NCBI GenBank assembly: GCA_020629515.1
Contig: JAHDDE010000025.1
Location: 1-54,578, forward strand
DNA: 54,578 nt
Origin: Saprospiraceae bacterium
GTDB lineage: Bacteria; Bacteroidota; Bacteroidia; Chitinophagales; Saprospiraceae
Direction of reading: 5' to 3'
Shown: one piece after another, positions 25,311 to 32,141 of the stretch
Layout of the letters: each line of letters begins with the position of its first letter
How positions within the stretch are numbered: the stretch's first letter is position 1
Notes under the pieces: model-generated
Told to the model about the DNA's origin: nothing
The model's database searches: none
Seen by the model: the letters and a program-made list of their open reading frames with translations, nothing else
Made by a program: the position numbers and the translations under genes

Positions 25311-27203
25311 TTAGTTCATCATCCAATTGATACCTACAGTTAGATTTCTTGGTTGATTGTTATAGCCAAAAACTTCTATATAGTCTTGATTAAACAAATT
25401 GTTCACTTTGGAAAAGAAGGTTAAGTTTTCACTATGTCTAAATGACAGTGCTAAATGAAACAAGTTACTATTTGAGAGATCTATCTGTTCTGTCATAAAT
25501 GTATCGAAGTTAAAAAACAGGTCTCTTCTTTGCCCGATATTATCCCATACCACTGTGCAATTGAGATGATCAGAAATAGAATAATCAATTTGTGTATTAA
25601 TTCTATGCTTTGGCCTTCGTATAAGAAAATCTGATAGTGTACTACCAGTGTCAGATAAGGTTGAACCTTGTAGATGGGCATATTGAAAATTGATCTTCAG
25701 CTTTTCTAATAACCTTACTCCTAAGAAGACCTCTATTCCTTGATCTTTTTGTTGATTGAGGTTAACATATTGGGACTCGAAAGTGATAGGATCAGAAATG
25801 AAGGTAATAATGTCTTTTATATCACGGTAAAAATAATTAACTCCTAAAGTAGAACTGCCAAACTCCCAATTGAAGCCCAGTTGAATGCTTTCTGCTGTTT
25901 CGGGTAAAAGATCAGGATTAGCACCAAATGCACCAAATAATTGCGGGAGCAATGGCGCTTTGAAAGCGCTACCATAGCTCGAATATATTTTTATACTGCT
26001 ATTGAGCCAATAAGACCCAGAGATTTCATAGGTGCTATTATTGCCATATCTACTATGTGTATTGTATCTATATCCGATATCAAAATTAATAGGTAATGTG
26101 GGAGATAGATGTACATTAACGTACGGACTTGTGATATGCTCAGAAGGGTTGGGAGAAGTGGCAAATTCGTCAATCATCTGATACCGTTGATAATTAAAAC
26201 CGTATGTAACCTTAACTCGTTTGCTTAGACTGTATCTGTCAAAAAGGTCAATATTGTGATGCTTACCCTTGAATGGACTAAGGCCAAATGAAGTGTCAAA
26301 TACTCGATCGGTATTGGTAAATGAGTATAAGAATTTAGCATTGTGTGCATTAGATTGGTAATCAGCATTAATTCCAGTAGATGAGTATTGAGATTCATAT
26401 CGATCACCTGAGTCAGTAAATGCTCCAGCATCAAAGGAGCTATTGAAACTATTCAATCTTATAAAAGGAGAGATTTTAAAGTTCTTTCCGGCCTGAATAG
26501 ATAATTGAGCATTCAATGATTTTTTATTAAAACCATCCCGATCAAATAAATCAGAGGATAATGGATCTTGCGCTTCTGAAATTCCGTCAGATTCAGAATA
26601 GTCTCCTTGAATATTTAGACTAATGTTGCTGTGCCTTATTCCGAATTGTATAGAATGTGAGGCTGTATAAAAGCTTCCATAAGTTGAAATACCTGACAAC
26701 TTCGTGCCATCTGATTCTAATGAGGGTTTAGTAATTATATTGATCACACCACTCACGGCATTAGAACCATAAAGTGTGGATTGAGCCCCTTTGAGTATTT
26801 CTATTCTCTCTATGGAAGAAAGAGACAAATTTCTTATGTCGAATGACCCACCAATAGCAGTTGGATCATTTATTGGTGACCCATCAATTAAGAATAGAGC
26901 GTTCTCACTGGCACCTCCTTGGATATATACGCTTTTGTTCAAGGAGGGATTACTCACGGCACCATTTACTATTATTCCCAATTGTTGATTGAGAAGTTCT
27001 GCTAAATTAGAGAATCGATTAGACGAGAGTATTTCTTGATCTATTATTAAAATATTCTTTGATGATTGATCAATTTGAGTGGGTAATTTAGAATGAGTGG
27101 TTACTGTGATATTTTCTATAGAATCAAATCCAATAACTTCTTGAGCATATACCGAACTACTAATACCCAAGAATGAGAATAGAAGAAATATTCTTAAAAA
27201 CAT
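25311..27203 (-). CDS. btuB: TonB-dependent cobalamin receptor (BtuB-like)
   Basis: A 630-residue outer-membrane receptor for vitamin B12 or related corrinoids. It has a signal peptide (IFLLFSFLGISSSVYA before QE), a TonB-box-like ITVTTHS, and a plug domain with LLNQQLGIIV, GGASENALFLIDGSPIND, IERIEILKGAQSTLYGSNAV and SGVINIITK. A beta barrel follows, ending NLTVGINWMMN. The short length fits BtuB rather than SusC. The decisive evidence is the cobalamin riboswitch in its leader, 60 bases upstream, which ties expression to intracellular B12. No btuFCD or cobalamin biosynthesis genes are in the window. Confidence 0.93.
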   Translation of the reverse strand: MFLRIFLLFSFLGISSSVYAQEVIGFDSIENITVTTHSKLPTQIDQSSKNILIIDQEILSSNRFSNLAELLNQQLGIIVNGAVSNPSLNKSVYIQGGASENALFLIDGSPINDPTAIGGSFDIRNLSLSSIERIEILKGAQSTLYGSNAVSGVINIITKPSLESDGTKLSGISTYGSFYTASHSIQFGIRHSNISLNIQGDYSESDGISEAQDPLSSDLFDRDGFNKKSLNAQLSIQAGKNFKISPFIRLNSFNSSFDAGAFTDSGDRYESQYSSTGINADYQSNAHNAKFLYSFTNTDRVFDTSFGLSPFKGKHHNIDLFDRYSLSKRVKVTYGFNYQRYQMIDEFATSPNPSEHITSPYVNVHLSPTLPINFDIGYRYNTHSRYGNNSTYEISGSYWLNSSIKIYSSYGSAFKAPLLPQLFGAFGANPDLLPETAESIQLGFNWEFGSSTLGVNYFYRDIKDIITFISDPITFESQYVNLNQQKDQGIEVFLGVRLLEKLKINFQYAHLQGSTLSDTGSTLSDFLIRRPKHRINTQIDYSISDHLNCTVVWDNIGQRRDLFFNFDTFMTEQIDLSNSNLFHLALSFRHSENLTFFSKVNNLFNQDYIEVFGYNNQPRNLTVGINWMMN

Positions 27204-27265
27204 AAAATAAAATAAATGATGTATTATCTCTCTTTCCTCCGAAAAGCATGATAAACAAATATAAA

Positions 27266-27436
27266 AGGCAGGTCTTCTGACTTACTTCTTTCTTGAATGT
27301 CTTCCCAATGATTTAACTAATCTATCAGTGACTTATGGATTCAAAAAAATTCAACGAAGCTTACAGCAGCGGGGACTGTTCCAGATTTTCACTGGATTCC
27401 CTATTAAGATGTCACACCATTGTGGATATCACCTTT
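27266..27436 (-). ncRNA. Cobalamin riboswitch upstream of btuB
   Basis: On the minus strand the conserved elements appear in order: AAAGGTGAT at the 5' side, AGGGAATCCAGTGAAAATCT, the B12 box GGAACAGTCCCCGCTGCTGT, AAGTCACTG, GGGAAGACATTC, and the closing AGTCAGAAGACCTGCC. These match the AdoCbl riboswitch consensus, including the near-invariant AGTCAGxAGACCTGCC. It should turn btuB off when B12 is plentiful. How it does so (sequestering the start or terminating transcription) is not clear; no T-run hairpin is visible before the ATG. Confidence 0.95.
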
Positions 27437-27611
27437 AATTTTGGCTGCGAAAATACATTTAAAGTTGAGACCTAGATTATTTCAAAGAAATTAATCATAT
27501 GAAAAGTTCAAATACAATGTCAACTAATATTAGTTATAGAAATAAAAGATCAATTATAATTATAGAAGTCTTAATTTCCTCATATTTACTTTTTCTAAAT
27601 ATAATCCAGAC
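27437..27611. other. Divergent spacer between the btuB leader and folD
   Basis: This AT-rich stretch must hold the btuB promoter (minus strand) and the folD promoter (plus strand). A near match to the -7 box, TATTTTCG, lies on the minus strand at about 27446-27453, a few bases before the riboswitch. I see no further gene, repeat or hairpin. Confidence 0.35.
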
Positions 27612-28493
27612 ATGGTAATTATTGATGGTAAAGAATTAGCCTCGAAAATAAAAGTAGAAATTGCAAAGGAAGTTGACTTGCTCAAAGCAGAAGGTCACAA
27701 GGTGCCACACTTAGCTGCCATTTTAGTAGGGGATAATGCAGCGAGCCAATCTTATGTCAAGAGTAAAGTAAAGTTTTGTGATGATGTAGGTTTTGAGTCC
27801 ACATTAATAAAAAAGGATGAGTCCATCACGGAAGAAGAGCTTTTGGATTTGGTTAAAGATCTTAATGAAGATGATACGGTCGATGGATATATCGTCCAAT
27901 TACCCTTGCCAAGACATATAGATCCTGAAAAAATTAATTTGGCCATTGACCCCCAAAAAGACGTAGATGGGTTTCATCCTACTAATTTTGGGAGAATGGC
28001 ATTGGGCTTACCCTCATATCTTCCAGCCACACCACAGGGTATTTTGGTTATGTTGGAGAGATACAATATTTCGACATCTGGCAAAAAATGTGTCGTAGTG
28101 GGAAGAAGTAATATTGTTGGAATGCCGATGTCTATATTATTAAGCCAAAAACGAGAGATAGGTAATTGTACGGTTACTATTGTCCATAGCCGGACAAAAG
28201 ACGTAGAACAAGAGATTAAAAATGCGGATATAGTAATAGCGGCTATAGGTAGAGCAAATTATATTACCGCCGATATGGTTAAACCTGGAGCAGTAGTAAT
28301 TGATGTAGGAATCAATAGAATAGAGGACCCAACTAAAAAAAGAGGGTATAGATTAGTTGGAGACGTCGACTATGCCAACGTGTCTAAAGTGGCTTCATTT
28401 ATAACTCCTGTTCCTGGTGGAGTAGGACCAATGACAGTTACCTCTCTAATCATGAATACGCTAAAAGCCGCTAAGAAAGAAATATATAAATAG
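27612..28493 (+). CDS. folD: Methylenetetrahydrofolate dehydrogenase/cyclohydrolase FolD
   Basis: A bifunctional one-carbon enzyme converting 5,10-methylene-THF to 10-formyl-THF with NADP. It is 293 residues, standard. Motifs are SQSYVKSKVKFCDDVGF with the catalytic Y and K, DGYIVQLPLPRHI, the nucleotide fold VVVGRSNIVGMPMSILL, and the terminal PGGVGPMTVTSLIMNTL. It is first in a tight operon with a DinB-like gene (12-base gap) and prmA. Confidence 0.98.
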   Translation: MVIIDGKELASKIKVEIAKEVDLLKAEGHKVPHLAAILVGDNAASQSYVKSKVKFCDDVGFESTLIKKDESITEEELLDLVKDLNEDDTVDGYIVQLPLPRHIDPEKINLAIDPQKDVDGFHPTNFGRMALGLPSYLPATPQGILVMLERYNISTSGKKCVVVGRSNIVGMPMSILLSQKREIGNCTVTIVHSRTKDVEQEIKNADIVIAAIGRANYITADMVKPGAVVIDVGINRIEDPTKKRGYRLVGDVDYANVSKVASFITPVPGGVGPMTVTSLIMNTLKAAKKEIYK

Positions 28494-28505
28494 TAACTTA
28501 CTCCT

Positions 28506-29012
28506 ATGAACTGCAAAAAAGGGGCCCTTCAATTAATAGATTCAATTATTTCAACCATGGAGTTAATTGGAGACGATTTGTATGATACTCCTTTAGAATT
28601 GTATAACGGGTCAACCTTTGGCAAGCATTTTCGTCATATTTATGATTTCTTCAATTGTTTAGTTGAGCAATCAGATGGTAGCTGCATTGACTATTGTGAT
28701 CGACATAGAGATTCTGAAATTGAATCTTCAAAGTCTTATGCAATTAATTGCTTTAAGCAGTTGACAATTCGTATCCACGACCTATCAGAAGAAAGCGAAA
28801 TGATGGTTCAAGCAGATTTTGAAATTTCATCTGGGTTAAGGCCTATAGTTAAAACAAGTGTTGGAAGAGAGATAATGTATGCCTATGATCATGCGGTTCA
28901 CCATTTGGCCATTATAAAAATTGGACTTAAAGAAAAATGTCCGCATGCATTAATTGACAACAATTTAGGTGTAGCGGCATCTACTATCCGTCATCAATAT
29001 GCCCATGATTGA
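28506..29012 (+). CDS. DinB-like putative metal-dependent protein
   Basis: A 168-residue four-helix protein of the DinB/YfiT superfamily (unrelated to DNA polymerase IV). The likely metal ligands are H41/H44 in FGKHFRHIYDFF, H129 and H132/H133 in AYDHAVHHLAIIKIG. The DYCDRHRDSEIE stretch (about 62-73) matches the Y-D-x-R-x-R pattern of a Bacteroidota subgroup. Members include thiol transferases and hydrolases, but this subgroup has no known reaction to my knowledge. It sits between folD and prmA and overlaps prmA. Confidence 0.75.
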   Translation: MNCKKGALQLIDSIISTMELIGDDLYDTPLELYNGSTFGKHFRHIYDFFNCLVEQSDGSCIDYCDRHRDSEIESSKSYAINCFKQLTIRIHDLSEESEMMVQADFEISSGLRPIVKTSVGREIMYAYDHAVHHLAIIKIGLKEKCPHALIDNNLGVAASTIRHQYAHD

Positions 29013-29844
29013 AAGAACTGATATTTTTAAAATCACTATAAGTACTTCTGATGAAGCCCATCAAGAAATCATCATAGCATTTGCAGATTCAATAGGGATT
29101 GATGCGATAGAACAAACTAATGATAGTTTAATCATCCATAGTGAGAAAAAAGAGCTTATTGAACAATTGACTACCCAATTAATAGAATTGGATTTATCGA
29201 CAGAAGACGATTTAATCAAAGAGACAATAAAGAATCAAAACTGGAATGCCACATGGGAAAAATCGTTTACTCCAATAGTTATCAACAACTTTTGCGCAGT
29301 TAGAGCCAGCTTTCATGAATCTCCAAAAAATGTAGCACACGAAATAATAATTAATCCTGAATTAGCATTTGGAACAGGTCATCATGAGACTACATATATG
29401 ATGATTGATCAAATGAGTGACATGCCATTATTGGATAAATCAATATTTGATTATGGATGTGGTACTGCTATATTGTCAATTTTGGCAGAGAAGCTAGGTG
29501 CGAGTCATATATTTGGAATTGACATTGAAGATCAAGCTATTGAGTGTGCCCAAAACTGTGTAGAGCTCAATGGATCTAAAAACATTAGACTCGAAGTGGG
29601 GACTCTAGATATAGTACCAGTTTTAGAATATGATATTATTTTAGCCAATATAAATAAGGGTGTATTAATGAATTCTGGTGAAGGGTTGAGCCAGAGGTGC
29701 GCTCCTGGAGGATTTTTATTATTATCCGGTATTCTTAAGGGTGATGATCCCAAAGTGATCCATTATTATAGAGAATATGGTTTTGATTATAAGAGGATCA
29801 TGTATAAAGGGGAATGGTCAAGCATATTGATGAAAAAAGCATAG
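28999..29844 (+). CDS. prmA: Ribosomal protein L11 methyltransferase
   Basis: SAM-dependent trimethylation of ribosomal protein L11. The 281-residue protein has the PrmA signature NPELAFGTGHHETTYMMI, SAM motif I DYGCGTAILSILAEKLGA, the acidic motif II FGIDIEDQAIE and the ANINKGVLM motif (NPPY-like position). The N-terminal substrate-recognition domain is present. The start could be the ATG at 28999 or the one at 29005; both overlap the end of the DinB-like gene (14 or 8 bases), indicating coupling. Confidence 0.96.
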   Translation: MPMIERTDIFKITISTSDEAHQEIIIAFADSIGIDAIEQTNDSLIIHSEKKELIEQLTTQLIELDLSTEDDLIKETIKNQNWNATWEKSFTPIVINNFCAVRASFHESPKNVAHEIIINPELAFGTGHHETTYMMIDQMSDMPLLDKSIFDYGCGTAILSILAEKLGASHIFGIDIEDQAIECAQNCVELNGSKNIRLEVGTLDIVPVLEYDIILANINKGVLMNSGEGLSQRCAPGGFLLLSGILKGDDPKVIHYYREYGFDYKRIMYKGEWSSILMKKA

Positions 29845-29850
29845 TATGGA

Positions 29851-30429
29851 TTATACTTTTTGTAGCATCTTATATAAAAGATGCATAGGCAATCCCATTA
29901 TATTGTAGTATGATCCAATAATCTTATTAACCTTGCATAATCCTATCCAGTCTTGGACACCATAAGCACCCGCTTTATCTAATACTTCAAAATTGTCTAC
30001 GTACCATACAGCTTCTTTTTCTTTGATTTCTTCAAAAAACACAGTTGTACAATCCGATTTCGTATGCATCGTATTCATGTAGGTCATAGTTATCGCTGTA
30101 ATTACTCGATGCTCCTTACAGGATAAACTCATTAACATTTCTATGGCCTGATCCTTATCCCTTGGCTTACCTAATACTTCAGAATGATTAAACACTAAGG
30201 TGTCACATGTTATAAGTATGTCATTAGGGGAGACTCTTTCCAGTAAATGTGTTGCTTTCAGTTCTGCAAGAAACCCAGGAATTTCTTCATTAGGTAAATC
30301 CGAAGGATACTTTTCATCCAAGTCAGAAACTTCTATGCGGAATGGAATTTTGAGTTGTTTGAGCAATTCTAATCTTCTTGGACTTCCAGAACCTAATATA
30401 AGCTCACTATTTCGTGGTAATTCAAGCAT
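29851..30429 (-). CDS. maf: Maf-family nucleoside triphosphate pyrophosphatase
   Basis: A house-cleaning enzyme hydrolysing non-canonical or pyrimidine NTPs (dTTP/UTP-type) to NMP and PPi. It is 192 residues. The family motifs are LILGSGSPRRLELLKQL at the N-terminus, ITCDTLVF, LGKPRDKDQAIEMLMSLS, and GAYGVQDWIG with a conserved Asp. Its start overlaps the end of the UbiA-type gene by 8 bases, making it the last gene of a four-gene minus-strand operon. Confidence 0.95.
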   Translation of the reverse strand: MLELPRNSELILGSGSPRRLELLKQLKIPFRIEVSDLDEKYPSDLPNEEIPGFLAELKATHLLERVSPNDILITCDTLVFNHSEVLGKPRDKDQAIEMLMSLSCKEHRVITAITMTYMNTMHTKSDCTTVFFEEIKEKEAVWYVDNFEVLDKAGAYGVQDWIGLCKVNKIIGSYYNIMGLPMHLLYKMLQKV

Positions 30430-31348
30430 TGGTTAATTCATAAGTGACAATAAATACTAAACCTAAAAACATCCAAAATTTATAATACAGGCTTGCTATT
30501 GAATATTCCTTTACATCCTCTGCTTTGAATATAAAATATAGCAGGTATATAGCAGGTGAAATTAATAAAACCGTCAGGAGTATAATATTGAAAAAAGACA
30601 GTTGATAACCATAAGAAATCCAATATGGCATAATGATCAATGTGATCAGTTGTAGTGATATAATCACTTTTTTAGTATGTAGAAGTCCCAATACTATAGG
30701 TAAGGTTTTTATCCCTGTTTTTTGGTCACCATTTACATCTTCTATATCCTTGATAATTTCTCGTATAAGATTACAGATGAAAGCAAAAACAATATAAAAA
30801 CTACTGATCCATAAGAGGTGATCGTACGCTTTGGCATTAATTGTTTTGAGTGTAATAATGGTTTCTAACTCTCCTAAAAGAAAAACAATAACTACTGAAG
30901 CACATAACACTGATATTAAAAGATTACCAATTAAGGCTACACCTTTTAAATAAATATTGTAGATGAATAATAATCCAGTTACCAAAAAGTACAACCAGAT
31001 ATACTCCGGATGATTAATCTCACTCGCCAAAGAATAAGCAAAAGGGATGGGGGAGAGTGTTAAAACAGCATATAGACATAGTGCGATTATTTTTTCAATA
31101 CGACTTGAGATATAAGATCTCTTCATATTGATATGATCGGTTTTAATATCCACTATGTCATTGAGGAGATATCCAGATGCGGCAATGCAGCCAGTTATAA
31201 AAATTAGTAGATAAAGTTCCTTATTTGATAAAACTGGCAATAGGTTTGACCTTATCAGAATCGGATAGTAGGAGAATTTAGCAAATGACCAAATGGTCAT
31301 AGCGACTATAATAAGATTGGGCGTTCTTAAGATGTTAATGTAAGACAC
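30422..31348 (-). CDS. UbiA-family prenyltransferase (geranylgeranylglycerol-phosphate-type)
   Basis: A 308-residue membrane prenyltransferase with 8-9 helices. The two Asp-rich motifs are NDIVDIKTD (63-71) and KDIEDVNGDQKTG (about 215-227). In Bacteroidota this gene, placed next to maf, is usually annotated as geranylgeranylglycerol-phosphate geranylgeranyltransferase. A menaquinone or heme-type acceptor cannot be excluded. The start is a GTG at 31348 (VSYINILRTPNLIIV), which gives the expected R-x-x-N motif near the N-terminus. It is 15 bases downstream of iscX and overlaps maf. Confidence 0.85.
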   Translation of the reverse strand: MSYINILRTPNLIIVAMTIWSFAKFSYYPILIRSNLLPVLSNKELYLLIFITGCIAASGYLLNDIVDIKTDHINMKRSYISSRIEKIIALCLYAVLTLSPIPFAYSLASEINHPEYIWLYFLVTGLLFIYNIYLKGVALIGNLLISVLCASVVIVFLLGELETIITLKTINAKAYDHLLWISSFYIVFAFICNLIREIIKDIEDVNGDQKTGIKTLPIVLGLLHTKKVIISLQLITLIIMPYWISYGYQLSFFNIILLTVLLISPAIYLLYFIFKAEDVKEYSIASLYYKFWMFLGLVFIVTYELTNA

Positions 31349-31363
31349 ACAATAGCTTTCTTT

Positions 31364-31609
31364 TTATTGATTGTCTCTCCATTCATATACCCATTTGGCT
31401 TGTATTTGTTCAAGATGACCTTCGCTACAATCCTCTCTTTTCCCTACAAAATTAGGTAGAGTTAAAACCCACTCGATTAAATCAGTAAAACGTATTCTGT
31501 AGATCTTACTCTCACTAAATTCATCTCCAAATTTATCATAAAGTCCCATGGCTATATCCTCATGATCGGACCAATCAAATGGCATATCATTGAAATCTTC
31601 AAAACTCAT
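31364..31609 (-). CDS. iscX: Fe-S cluster assembly protein IscX
   Basis: A small acidic regulator of iron-sulfur cluster assembly that binds IscS and iron. The 81-residue protein has the IscX core: WSDHEDIAMGLYDKFGD, IRFTDLIEWVLTLPNF, and the C-terminal LEQIQAKWVYEW. A roughly 10-residue N-terminal extension (SFEDFNDMPFD) precedes it. I use the ATG at 31609; a TTG two codons upstream is less likely. It lies 30 bases after the ferredoxin gene, a pairing also found in isc operons. The rest of the isc genes are not in the window. Confidence 0.9.
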   Translation of the reverse strand: MSFEDFNDMPFDWSDHEDIAMGLYDKFGDEFSESKIYRIRFTDLIEWVLTLPNFVGKREDCSEGHLEQIQAKWVYEWRDNQ

Positions 31610-31639
31610 AAACAATCCTATTTTTTGTAATTAATTCAA

Positions 31640-31981
31640 TCAATGCTCATGTCCAATAATCCCAGATTGATCTGGGATTATTACTTCGATTTCTGCATTG
31701 TCGTCCAGTATAATGCATTGACAAGCTAATCGCGATTCTAATCTTGGATTAATGGCACGATCAATAAAGTCTTCTTCTTGATCTGATATTTCTTCTAATG
31801 AGTCTTCTCCTTTTTCTATATAGATATGACAAGTACTACAAGCACACACTCCTCCACAGTTGTGATTGAGGTGGATATCATGATCTTCAGTTACCTCTAA
31901 TATAGATAAGCCTACTTCAGCATCATGGACAACCTTTTGGGTTAACCCTTCTTCTTCAAAATTGAAAGTTACTTTCGCCAT
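31640..31981 (-). CDS. fdx: [2Fe-2S] ferredoxin (Isc/adrenodoxin type)
   Basis: An electron carrier for Fe-S cluster assembly. The 113-residue protein has cluster ligands C42, C48, C51 (CGGVCACSTCH) and C87 (or C89) in LACQC, the same spacing as E. coli Fdx. Extra cysteines at 46 and 89 flank the site. It is first in a minus-strand operon with iscX, the prenyltransferase and maf, and a good -7 box lies about 28 bases upstream. Confidence 0.95.
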   Translation of the reverse strand: MAKVTFNFEEEGLTQKVVHDAEVGLSILEVTEDHDIHLNHNCGGVCACSTCHIYIEKGEDSLEEISDQEEDFIDRAINPRLESRLACQCIILDDNAEIEVIIPDQSGIIGHEH

Positions 31982-32008
31982 AATTTATTTGAACCGTTTA
32001 ACGATGCA

Positions 32009-32016
32009 CAAATCTA
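32009..32016 (-). promoter_or_regulatory. Candidate promoter of the fdx-iscX operon, -7 box TAGATTTG
   Basis: On the minus strand TAGATTTG followed by TGC matches TAnnTTTG and sits 27 bases before the fdx ATG. The 160-base spacer to the divergent AAA+ gene otherwise shows only AT-rich sequence. Confidence 0.5.
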
Positions 32017-32141
32017 AAAGTTCATAGTTTAATAAAGTTTATATCAACCCACATTTTCTTAAGCACTTAGAATAATTATACCTTAACTTATAAGCGAATT
32101 AAAATCTTAAAGAATTTAAACGCTAAATAAGTTAATACAGA

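Noticed and set aside
28506-29012. DNA-damage function for the DinB-like protein
   Set aside because: The name comes from B. subtilis DinB of a metal-binding four-helix fold, unrelated to polymerase IV. Neighbours are folate and ribosome genes.
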